The notes below the pieces were generated by a model. It was not told the DNA's origin. It did no database searches and saw only the letters and a list, made by a program, of their open reading frames with translations. A stretch of DNA of 22,269 nt from an uncultured Subdoligranulum sp. (GTDB lineage: Bacteria; Bacillota; Clostridia; Oscillospirales; Ruminococcaceae). The number at the start of each line of letters is the position of its first letter. Position 1 is the stretch's first letter. Position numbers and translations under genes: made by a program. The stretch covers positions 1 to 22,269 of the forward strand of contig CAJFFY010000042.1 of NCBI GenBank assembly GCA_904374465.1. Direction: 5' to 3'. Positions 1 to 6,054 of this stretch are shown here, piece by piece.

Positions 1-28
1 TGTGTATTTTCTTTGTGACATACGAACA

Positions 29-69
29 CCCCCTGTATAGGTTTATTTTCCTACACAGGGGGCGTTTTG
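29..69 (+). terminator. Rho-independent terminator of an upstream gene
   Basis: CCCCCTGTATAG at 29-40 pairs with CTACACAGGGGG at 51-62 with one A/C mismatch, around a 10-base loop, followed by a T-rich stretch (cgttttgt). No coding region belongs to it here, so it probably ends a gene lying to the left of the window. Confidence 0.7.
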
Positions 70-142
70 TCTATTGTCCGTTTTTGCTGGTTCGGTTCAA
101 AAAGACCGGGGGCTTTTTTGTTCACAGAAAGTTCGGAATTTT

Positions 143-189
143 TATACTTGACTTAGTCAACCGTATGGGCTATACTTGACATTGTCAAG
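143..189 (+). promoter_or_regulatory. Sigma-A promoter overlapped by two palindromic operator-like sites
   Basis: TTGACT at 148-153 and TATACT at 171-176 are separated by 17 bases, a near-consensus vegetative promoter for the gene at 263. Two copies of a TATACTTGAC-type repeat sit 28 bases apart (143-160 and 171-188). Each contains the palindrome TTGAC-N3-GTCAA, one covering the -35 box and the other starting at the -10 box and running over the expected transcription start. That placement suits a dimeric repressor, perhaps MarR-like; the regulator's identity is inference. The leader also has a short CCCC/GGGG hairpin near 224-240. Confidence 0.65.
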
Positions 190-262
190 CGGAACCACCG
201 CGGGACAGAAACAACGAATACAATCCCCCTTTGCGGGGACACCACAGAAAGAGGTATAGACC

Positions 263-805
263 ATGAGCAAGCTCAACGATTTCATGCAGATTCTTTGCGG
301 CCATTTCAACAACAAGGCCCAGTACGAGGCCAAGAAGGCGGAAGGTTTCCCCTATGCGGAGCATGTGAACACCGCCTGCAACGACAAGATCACCGGGCTG
401 CCGGCGGATTTTGCCGGGGTGTTTATGGTGGAGGAAAGCTATTTCACGGCAAAGGGTTCCACCCATGCGGCGCCGCATCTGTTCCTGTTCACCGAGCAGC
501 CGGACGGCATTCTGCTGACCAGCTACGACCTGCCCGCCGGGTATGACAAGGACAGCTTCACCTACGACAAGCTGCAGCCGGTGGCTTACGCGGACCTGAA
601 GCCTTCCAAGAAGTTCACCCCGGCCCTCTACCGGGAAAAGGACGGCGTCTGGGAGGGCGGCAGCACCTCGATGTTCAGCCCCGTGCTCAAGTTCACCCTC
701 TTTGAGCGGTTCTCCCCCGAAGTGCTGGAAGTGTCCGAGAGCATGGAAGTCAACGGCAAGCGTACCTTCGGCTACGATGAACCCATCCTCTACAAGCGCG
801 TCTGA
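263..805 (+). CDS. Small protein with resemblance to the CpeT/CpcT family
   Basis: A 180-residue soluble protein without signal peptide or membrane segments. The ATG at 263 is preceded by the Shine-Dalgarno-like AGAAAGAGG at 246-254. The N-terminal stretch LCGHFNNKAQYEA resembles the (A/M)GxFSNxxQ opening of CpeT/CpcT proteins, and a later EESYF followed by a Phe-rich strand fits the same pattern. In cyanobacteria that family attaches bilin chromophores to phycobiliproteins. Firmicutes lack phycobilisomes, so chromophore lyase activity should not be assumed here; a lipocalin-like fold binding a small hydrophobic ligand is one possibility. The gene is monocistronic, has its own apparently repressible promoter, and its stop codon directly touches a repeat element. 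The family match is from motif memory only and is uncertain; the gene itself is secure. Confidence 0.8.
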   Translation: MSKLNDFMQILCGHFNNKAQYEAKKAEGFPYAEHVNTACNDKITGLPADFAGVFMVEESYFTAKGSTHAAPHLFLFTEQPDGILLTSYDLPAGYDKDSFTYDKLQPVAYADLKPSKKFTPALYREKDGVWEGGSTSMFSPVLKFTLFERFSPEVLEVSESMEVNGKRTFGYDEPILYKRV

Positions 806-1080
806 CCTACTTTCTTTACAAAGAAAGTAGGCAAAGAAATTCCAGACCGGGTCACATGGGCGTAACGGCCCCCACCCGCGCCGGAGCCGCACAAGCACAG
901 TCCCGTTCCACCCCGCTTTCTTTACAAAGAAAGTAGGCAAAGAAACGTAACGGCCCCCACCCGCGCCGGAGCCGCACAAGCACAGTCCCGTTCCACCCCG
1001 CTTTCTTTACAAAGAAAGTAGGCAAAGAAATTCCAGACCGGGTCACATGGACTTAACGGCCCCCACCCGCGCCGGAGCCG
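806..1080 (+). repeat. Tandem array of three palindrome-plus-tail units abutting a stop codon
   Basis: The first unit starts with a perfect 26-base palindrome (806-831; arms CCTACTTTCTTT and AAAGAAAGTAGG around AC) on the base after the TGA at 803-805. Each palindrome is followed by cAAAGAAA. The second and third copies have the core CTTTCTTT at 916-923 and 1001-1008. Units repeat almost exactly, with periods of 106 and 85 bases; the middle unit lacks a 21-base block (840-860) containing ccagaccgggtcacatgg. The shared remainder is rich in CCCCCACCCGCGCCGGAGCC. Reading the minus strand gives spurious peptides containing FFAYFLCKES. Confidence 0.9.
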
Positions 1081-1112
1081 GGAATAAAACTCCCTTTCTC
1101 CTCGGTCTGTAG

Positions 1113-1132
1113 GGCGGGGTCTTGACCCCGCC
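1113..1132. repeat. REP-like GC-rich palindrome in the gap before the GTPase genes
   Basis: GGCGGGGTC at 1113-1121 and GACCCCGCC at 1124-1132 form a perfect hairpin with a two-base centre, preceded by tgta. A similar palindrome lies at 5628-5647. The rest of 1081-1198 contains GC-rich runs (cccgcgcccggggatgcccccgg) but no gene that I can support. Confidence 0.7.
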
Positions 1133-1198
1133 GTCGGATATACCCGCGCCCGGGGATGCCCCCGGACCTGTAATCCCCATTGCCCCAAACAGACAAAC

Positions 1199-1233
1199 AA
1201 AAGCAGCCCGGCCATACGGCCGGGCTGCTTTTC
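1199..1233 (-). terminator. Bidirectional Rho-independent terminator of the GTPase operon
   Basis: AAAAGCAGCCCGGCC at 1200-1214 pairs perfectly with GGCCGGGCTGCTTTT at 1219-1233 around ATAC. It has T-runs on both strands, so it can end the minus-strand GTPase operon and also stop rightward transcription leaving the 806-1080 array. Confidence 0.9.
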
Positions 1234-1243
1234 TATACAATGT

Positions 1244-2221
1244 TCAGCTGAACATGACCACATCGTCGTTGGGCTTCTCGCCGGGCTCCACGGCCAGGGC
1301 GGTCAGCACCGGGCCCACGGCGTCGGGAGTCTGCCCCTGATAAATGGGGTGGTACTTCACATTGACCTTGGCGGTCAGGGTGATCCAGCTGCGCTGTTCC
1401 AGACTCTTGTAGTCGTCGTACTTGCAGGGGAAGCCCACAAACTGGATGTCCTGCACACAGCAGGTCATGGCAAACCGGCCGGGCACAAAGCTGTTTTTGC
1501 CCGCACGGTTGGTCTGGCACACCTGGGCCAGGAACTTGACGGTCTTGCCGTCGTATTTTTTGGGGTCGTCCATGCAGTCCATATACCAGATGCCGAAGAA
1601 CTCCTGCGGGATCTCGATCACCGGGGCGTTCACGTCAAAGGGCAGCGGGTCGGGGATGTCGTCATAGGCCACGCTGCCGTCGGCAAACTCGTAGGCAATG
1701 TCGCACCGGCGGCTGGCCTGGCGCACCAGCTTGTGGATCAGCTGGCGGCTTTCCTCGTCGTTCACATGCTCGGCCCGGTTGACCACCAGCAGCTCGCTGC
1801 CCCGCAGCTTGTCCAGCAGCAGCGAACGCATGGCGTTGTCGCCCGCGTAGGTCTTGATGGTGGTGCCGTCCGCCGTGGCCAGGCACTGGTAAACCAGCCA
1901 GTTGTCCGGCATGGCGTCGTACAGGTCCTGGATCAGCCACATGCCGTTGTATTCGATGATCACCCGCCCGCAGCCGGATTTCTTTTCCAGGGCGGTCAGG
2001 TTCTCCTTGGTCAGTTCGCTCTTGTCCTCCAGCTGGGCCACATGCACGCCGCCAAAGGCGAAGCGGTCGGGGTCATACTCTTCCTCGCCCTCCTCGCAGA
2101 CCAGCAGCAGCGTTTTGTCGCCGGAATCAAACTGGGGATCCTCCATCGTTTCCTGGATGAACTTGGTCTTGCCGCTCTCCAGCTGGCCTACAAACAGGTA
2201 GACCGGAATCTGTCTTGCCAT
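1244..2221 (-). CDS. G3E-type GTPase-like domain fused to a DUF1980/YcgQ-like domain
   Basis: A 325-residue protein. Residues 11-19 (VGQLESGKT) fit the P-loop GxxxxGK[ST], and 1-190 follow the G3E/CobW outline. The family's metal-binding CxCC motif is missing, the usual EPSG is replaced by IEYNG (89-93), and the guanine-specificity NKxD site appears only as VNRAE (147-151), so GTP hydrolysis is uncertain. Residues about 205-325 (RFAMTCC at 249-255, then a WI..TAKV strand) match the DUF1980/TIGR03943 domain found with the YcgR/YcgQ permease complex. No membrane segment is visible. The ATG at 2221 is chosen because AGAAAGGA lies just upstream; the in-frame start at 2248 would overlap the preceding gene. 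It lies 19 bases after the CobW-like gene and shares its operon. A role in metal supply or metal-protein maturation is inferred. Confidence 0.85.
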   Translation of the reverse strand: MARQIPVYLFVGQLESGKTKFIQETMEDPQFDSGDKTLLLVCEEGEEEYDPDRFAFGGVHVAQLEDKSELTKENLTALEKKSGCGRVIIEYNGMWLIQDLYDAMPDNWLVYQCLATADGTTIKTYAGDNAMRSLLLDKLRGSELLVVNRAEHVNDEESRQLIHKLVRQASRRCDIAYEFADGSVAYDDIPDPLPFDVNAPVIEIPQEFFGIWYMDCMDDPKKYDGKTVKFLAQVCQTNRAGKNSFVPGRFAMTCCVQDIQFVGFPCKYDDYKSLEQRSWITLTAKVNVKYHPIYQGQTPDAVGPVLTALAVEPGEKPNDDVVMFS

Positions 2222-2240
2222 AGCCGTGTTCCTTTCTGAA

Positions 2241-3443
2241 TCAGACACCGAACAACGCCGCGATCTCCGGCTCTTTCAGCTGGGAGCCGATGACGCAGAG
2301 CTTGCCGGTGACGTCGGGGGTGCTGGGACGGATCTCGTGCTCGCCGGGAACCATGTCGAATTCCAGCCAGCCTTCGCCGCCGTCCACAATGCCCTTGGCA
2401 CGCAAAATCATGCCGTAATCGCCGCTGTCCAGCTTGGTGAGGGCCTCGTCCAGCGCCTCCCGGCTGAACTTGTGGGCCGTCTCGCGGCCCCAGCTGGTGA
2501 ACACCTCGTCGGCGTCGTGGTCGTGGTGATGATGCCCGCAGCTGCAGACGCCGTGCTCGTCATAGTGGTGCTCGTGGTGATGGTCATGGCCGCAGCATTC
2601 GTGGTCATGATCCTCGTGGTCATGGTCGTGGTGGCAGCACTCGTGGTCATGGTCCTCGTGGTCATGGTCGTGGTGGCAGCACTCGTGGTCGTGCTCCTCA
2701 TGGTCATGATCGTGGTGGCAGCACTCGTGGTCCTCGCCGTCTTCATGATGGTGGTGGTGATGGTGGTGTTCCTCCTCACCGGCATGGGCCTCATTGGCGG
2801 CACGGGCCTGGTCCAGCAGTTCGGCCACCAGGTCCCGCTTGCCGTCCATGACCGAGACGATCTGGGCGCCGGACAAAGCGGTCCAGTCGGTGGTCACGAT
2901 GGTGGCGGTGGGGTTCTTGCCCTGCAGCAGGGCCACGGCGTCGGCGATCTTCTTCTCGCTGGCGTTGCCGGTGCGGCTCAGGATGATGCAGGAAGCATGG
3001 CTGACCTGGTCATCGTAGAACTCGCCGAAGTTCTTCATATACATCTTGACCTTGTTCACGTCGGCCACGGTCACAAAGCTGTTCAGGATGACGGGCAGGG
3101 TTTCAGCCACGCCTTCCACGGCGCGGGTCACGTCGGACAGCTTGCCCACGCCGGAGGGCTCGATGAGGATGCGGTCGGGGTGGTAGGTTTCCACCACCTG
3201 CTTCAGGGCTTCCCGGAAGTCGCCCACCAGGGAGCAGCAGATGCAGCCGGAGTTCAGCTCGTTGACCTGGATGCCGGCTTCCCGCATGAAGCCGCCGTCA
3301 ATGCCGATCTCGCCGAATTCATTTTCGATCAGGACGATGCGCTCCCCGGCGAAGCACTCCTGGATCAGTTTTTTGATGAGCGTGGTCTTGCCTGCGCCCA
3401 GAAAGCCGGAAAAAATATCAATCTTGGTCTTATTCTCTGCCAT
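2241..3443 (-). CDS. CobW/G3E-family GTPase with His/Cys-rich metal-binding region
   Basis: A 400-residue protein with the standard G3E layout: P-loop GFLGAGKTT at 13-21, the metal-binding CICC at 67-70, EPSG at 95-98, a charged low-complexity insert at about 226-310, and a CobW C-terminal domain at about 314-400. The insert is nearly all His, Asp, Glu and Cys, with four 14-residue units of the type HECCHHDHDHEDHD and a run of eight His before them. Proteins of this family insert or shuttle Zn, Ni, Co or related metals with GTP hydrolysis; the dense ligand tract suggests storage or high-affinity capture, most likely of zinc, but the metal cannot be read from sequence. The ATG at 3443 is preferred because AGAGGTG precedes it by 7 bases; the frame stays open upstream to 3659 through non-coding promoter sequence. 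It is the first gene of a two-gene operon. Confidence 0.92.
   Translation of the reverse strand: MAENKTKIDIFSGFLGAGKTTLIKKLIQECFAGERIVLIENEFGEIGIDGGFMREAGIQVNELNSGCICCSLVGDFREALKQVVETYHPDRILIEPSGVGKLSDVTRAVEGVAETLPVILNSFVTVADVNKVKMYMKNFGEFYDDQVSHASCIILSRTGNASEKKIADAVALLQGKNPTATIVTTDWTALSGAQIVSVMDGKRDLVAELLDQARAANEAHAGEEEHHHHHHHHEDGEDHECCHHDHDHEEHDHECCHHDHDHEDHDHECCHHDHDHEDHDHECCGHDHHHEHHYDEHGVCSCGHHHHDHDADEVFTSWGRETAHKFSREALDEALTKLDSGDYGMILRAKGIVDGGEGWLEFDMVPGEHEIRPSTPDVTGKLCVIGSQLKEPEIAALFGV
2562..2729 (-). repeat. Four in-frame 42-base repeats encoding the His/Cys tract
   Basis: Cys-Cys codon pairs recur at 2718, 2676, 2634 and 2592 (plus-strand gcagca), exactly 42 bases apart, so each unit encodes 14 residues. 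The three upstream units are nearly identical at DNA level; the last has diverged. The period is a multiple of three, so copy-number change would keep the frame. Confidence 0.9.
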
Positions 3444-3507
3444 GATGGCACCTCTGTTTCGCTGTAATGGTTGGTTCTGGCAGTTGCACACGCTAACTGC
3501 TAATACC

Positions 3508-3516
3508 ATTATATCA
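3508..3516 (-). promoter_or_regulatory. Extended -10 promoter of the G3E GTPase operon
   Basis: On the minus strand TGATATAAT gives a perfect TGnTATAAT extended -10 element. No good -35 box stands 17 bases upstream (a TTGACG is only 7 bases away), which is acceptable for extended -10 promoters. The leader to the ATG at 3443 is about 60 bases. I see no obvious Zur-type operator. Confidence 0.55.
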
Positions 3517-3584
3517 AACGCGTCAAGGGGTTTGGAGCCATTTGGGCGGCCTTTTTTTGAACTTTTTGCAAATATTGTGCCCGC

Positions 3585-3612
3585 TTGACCTTTTTGTAAA
3601 ACGTGGTATGAT
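3585..3612 (+). promoter_or_regulatory. Sigma-A promoter of the aminopeptidase P gene
   Basis: TTGACC at 3585-3590, a 16-base spacer, and TATGAT at 3607-3612 preceded by TGG, so it also has the extended -10 feature. It diverges from the GTPase promoter about 70 bases away. Confidence 0.7.
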
Positions 3613-3648
3613 GAAGCTATCCAGATTCTATAGAGGAAGTGTTGAACC

Positions 3649-5436
3649 TTGACCACCAACGAAAAGATTGCCGCGCTGCGCGCCGCCGTGAAAGCGGCGG
3701 GTGCAGACGCCGTATTGCTGATGACCAGCGACCCCCATTGCAGCGAGTACCTGCCCGCCTACTACAACGCCCTGCCCTGGTTCTCCGGTTTCACCGGGGA
3801 AAATTCCACCCTGGTGGTAACCCAGGAAGGCTCCGCCCTGTGGTGTGACGGCCGGTTCTATGTCCAGGCGGACAAGCAGCTGGCCGGCACCGAGATCGAG
3901 TGCATGCACGCCGGTTCCGCCGGGGTGCCCACCGTGGCGGAGTACCTGGCCGCCCACGTGACCGACGGCCAGACGCTGCTTTTGGACGGCAGCTGTGTGC
4001 CGGCCCGTCTGGCCCACGAGTACGCCGATGTGCTGGCCAAGAACGGCGCCGCCCTGAAGAGCCGGGACGTGGCCACCCCCATCTGGGAGGCCGCCGGTGC
4101 CCGTCCGGCCCTGCCGGACACCCCCTGCGAGCTGCTGACCCCGGCCCAGACCGGTGCCACCGCCGCCGAAAAGATTGCCCAGGTGCGCACCGAGCTGCAG
4201 AAGGCCGGTGCCACCGCCCTGGCCGTGACCGGTCTGGACTGTGTGGGCTGGCTGTTCAACCTGCGGGCCCGGGACCTGCCCTGCACCCCGCTGGCCGTGG
4301 CCTATGCCCTGGTAACGTCCAAGGAGGCCACCCTGTTTGTGGCGCCGGGCCGTCTGACCGACGCGGACGCCGCCACTCTGGCCGAGAACGGCGTGGAGGT
4401 CCGCGGCTACACCGACCTGCTGGACGCCGTGAGCAAGGTGGACGCGGGCGAAGTGTTCCTGGTGGACGAGGGTGCCACCAACTATGACCTGTACACGGCG
4501 CTTTCCGCCTACAAGACGGTGGCGGGCACCGACCCCATCTTTGCGCTGAAGGGCGTCAAGAATGAAGTGGAGCTGAAGAACATCCGGGAATGCCATATCC
4601 GGGACGGCGTGGCCGTGGTCCGGTTCGAGATGGACCTGGAAAAGGCCCTGGCCGAGGGCAAGGAGCTCTACGAGACCGACATCGAGACGATGCTGCAGAA
4701 GCGCCGTGCCGAGCAGCCCGGCTACCTGGAGGACAGCTTCTCCACCATTGCGGCCTGGGGTCCCAACGCGGCCATGATGCACTACCATGCCGAGGGCGAG
4801 GTCAACAGCAAGATCGAGCGCCGGGGCTTCCTGCTGGTGGACAACGGTGGCCAGTATGACTGCGGCACCACCGACATCACCCGCACCTACCCCGTCGGCC
4901 CCCTGACCGACGACGAGCGCAAGTATTACACCTGGGTGCTGCAGAGCCACATCGACATGGCCCGGGCGGTCTTCCTGGATTACTGCACCGGCTTTGCCCT
5001 GGATACCTTTGCCCGCGGTCCGGTGTGGGCCCACAAGGTGAACTACCGCTGCGGCACCGGCCACGGCGTGGGCTTCATCTCGGGCGTGCACGAAGGTCCC
5101 CAGAGCCTGCGTCCCAACAACGCGGTCATCTTCAAGCCGGGCATGACCATCACCGACGAGCCGGGCATCTACGAGACCGACGAGGTGGGCATCCGCATCG
5201 AGAACGAGCTGGAATGCGTCGACCTGGGCGAAAACCAGTACGGGCACTGGCTGGGCTTCACCCCGCTGACCGTGGTACCCATCGACACCACGCCGGTGTT
5301 GGTGGATGAGCTGTCCCGCGTGCAGATCGACTGGCTGAACAACTTCCACCAGCACGTCTACGACACGCTGGCTCCCCGCCTGAACGACGAGGAAAAGGCC
5401 TGGCTCGCCAACAAGTGCGCCCCCATCGGCCGGTGA
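3649..5436 (+). CDS. pepP: M24 family Xaa-Pro aminopeptidase (aminopeptidase P)
   Basis: A 595-residue cytosolic metallopeptidase that removes the N-terminal residue from peptides with proline in second position. Two creatinase-like N-terminal domains (about 1-310) precede the pita-bread catalytic domain (about 315-530) and a C-terminal extension to 595; this long form is the three-domain type. All five dinuclear-metal ligands can be placed: D398 (DNGGQYDCG), D409 (TTDITRT), H472 (GTGHGVG), E504 (TDEPGIY) and E518 (RIENELE). The predicted start is TTG at 3649, with AGAGGAAG at 3632-3639; no ATG or GTG in frame is better placed. It has its own promoter, divergent from the GTPase operon, and ends in a strong terminator, so it appears monocistronic. 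The symbol is used in the broad sense of the family. Confidence 0.95.
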   Translation: MTTNEKIAALRAAVKAAGADAVLLMTSDPHCSEYLPAYYNALPWFSGFTGENSTLVVTQEGSALWCDGRFYVQADKQLAGTEIECMHAGSAGVPTVAEYLAAHVTDGQTLLLDGSCVPARLAHEYADVLAKNGAALKSRDVATPIWEAAGARPALPDTPCELLTPAQTGATAAEKIAQVRTELQKAGATALAVTGLDCVGWLFNLRARDLPCTPLAVAYALVTSKEATLFVAPGRLTDADAATLAENGVEVRGYTDLLDAVSKVDAGEVFLVDEGATNYDLYTALSAYKTVAGTDPIFALKGVKNEVELKNIRECHIRDGVAVVRFEMDLEKALAEGKELYETDIETMLQKRRAEQPGYLEDSFSTIAAWGPNAAMMHYHAEGEVNSKIERRGFLLVDNGGQYDCGTTDITRTYPVGPLTDDERKYYTWVLQSHIDMARAVFLDYCTGFALDTFARGPVWAHKVNYRCGTGHGVGFISGVHEGPQSLRPNNAVIFKPGMTITDEPGIYETDEVGIRIENELECVDLGENQYGHWLGFTPLTVVPIDTTPVLVDELSRVQIDWLNNFHQHVYDTLAPRLNDEEKAWLANKCAPIGR

Positions 5437-5442
5437 GCACCT

Positions 5443-5482
5443 GTTCTTTTCTTACAAGAAAAGAACCAAAAGAATTCTGAAC
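5443..5482 (+). repeat. Palindrome with A-rich tail after the aminopeptidase gene
   Basis: GTTCTTTTCTT at 5443-5453 and AAGAAAAGAAC at 5456-5466 form a perfect palindrome, followed by cAAAAGAAttctgaac. It starts 7 bases after the TGA. The same order of palindrome, GAA-rich tail and CCCGCAGGG terminator recurs at 10854-10931. Confidence 0.85.
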
Positions 5483-5521
5483 AAAAATCCCCCGCAGGGA
5501 AAGCCCCTGCGGGGGATTTTT
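5483..5521 (+). terminator. Rho-independent terminator of the aminopeptidase gene
   Basis: ATCCCCCGCAGGG at 5487-5499 pairs perfectly with CCCTGCGGGGGAT at 5505-5517, with A-run before and TTTTT after. It can work in both directions. Its core is nearly the same as the terminator at 10894-10931. Confidence 0.93.
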
Positions 5522-5627
5522 CGTTGGAATTTTCCGGCCCTTCCCTTGCACCCAAAGTGCGGTAATGGGCTTTGCGTCGTGGGATGGTGGGCATGGTGGC
5601 GGCAACCGGGCAAAGGGTTTTCCGGTC

Positions 5628-5773
5628 GGCGGGGATGAATCCCCGCCCTACGGATTACCGGAACCGATGTAGGGCATTGCCGCCCGGTGTTTGGCTCGTA
5701 GGGGCGGCGTACACGCCGCCCGGCAACGCCCCGGCATCCGCACGATGCCCCGGGCCGGGTGTACCCGGCCCCT
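5628..5773. repeat. Cluster of REP-like GC-rich palindromes
   Basis: Several perfect hairpins lie in a gene-free stretch: GGCGGGGAT/ATCCCCGCC (5628-5647), GGGCGGCGT/ACGCCGCCC (5702-5721), GGCATC/GATGCC (5733-5749) and GGGCCGGGT/ACCCGGCCC (5752-5771). Two are edged by the motif GTAGG or CCTAC. Such palindromes are commonly scattered between genes in Clostridia. The adjacent 5522-5627 holds no gene; its first 35 bases resemble those after the 10894 terminator. Confidence 0.8.
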
Positions 5774-5803
5774 ACAACCGCACGGCAGAGTTTCCGCTCT
5801 TTT

Positions 5804-6054
5804 CCGGCTTCGGTGCGAACCGCATCGTCACTGCCCTTACCCCCGGTTCAGAGTTTCTTTGCCTGCTTTTTTGTGAATTTCTGCTTCCCGGCTTCGGCGC
5901 GAACCGCATCGTCACTGCCCTTGCCCCCGGTTCAGAGTTTCTTTGCCTGCTTTTTGTGAATTTGTGCTTCCCGGCTTCGGCGCGGACCGTCCCGTTGCCA
6001 CCCATTCCCCCGGTTTGGAGTTTCTTTGCCTACTTTCTTTGCAAAGAAAGTAGG
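5804..6054 (-). repeat. Second tandem array, opposite orientation, abutting a stop codon
   Basis: Three units begin with ccggcttcgg at 5804, 5888 and 5971 (periods 84 and 83). The unit nearest the gene ends in a perfect 26-base palindrome (6029-6054; arms CCTACTTTCTTT and AAAGAAAGTAGG around GC) that touches the stop codon at 6055-6057. The other two units keep the AAAGAAA tail but have only a decayed palindrome (plus-strand tttgcctgctttttgtgaatt). Read on the minus strand this is the same architecture as 806-1080: palindrome, cAAAGAAA, an ACCGGG block, then a CGCGCCG-AGCCG block. Confidence 0.88.

Noticed and set aside
806..1080. CRISPR-like array
   Set aside because: The repeated part is longer than the differences between units, spacing is 85 and 106 bases, spacers are not unique, and there are no cas genes.
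2562..2729. Non-coding tandem repeat or CRISPR
   Set aside because: The 42-base period is in frame inside a clear G3E GTPase gene and encodes the His/Cys tract.
3628..5355. Long minus-strand open frame opposite the aminopeptidase
   Set aside because: It is a GC-rich antisense shadow, with His/Gly/Val-rich low-information sequence and no ribosome site, while the plus frame has all M24 ligands.
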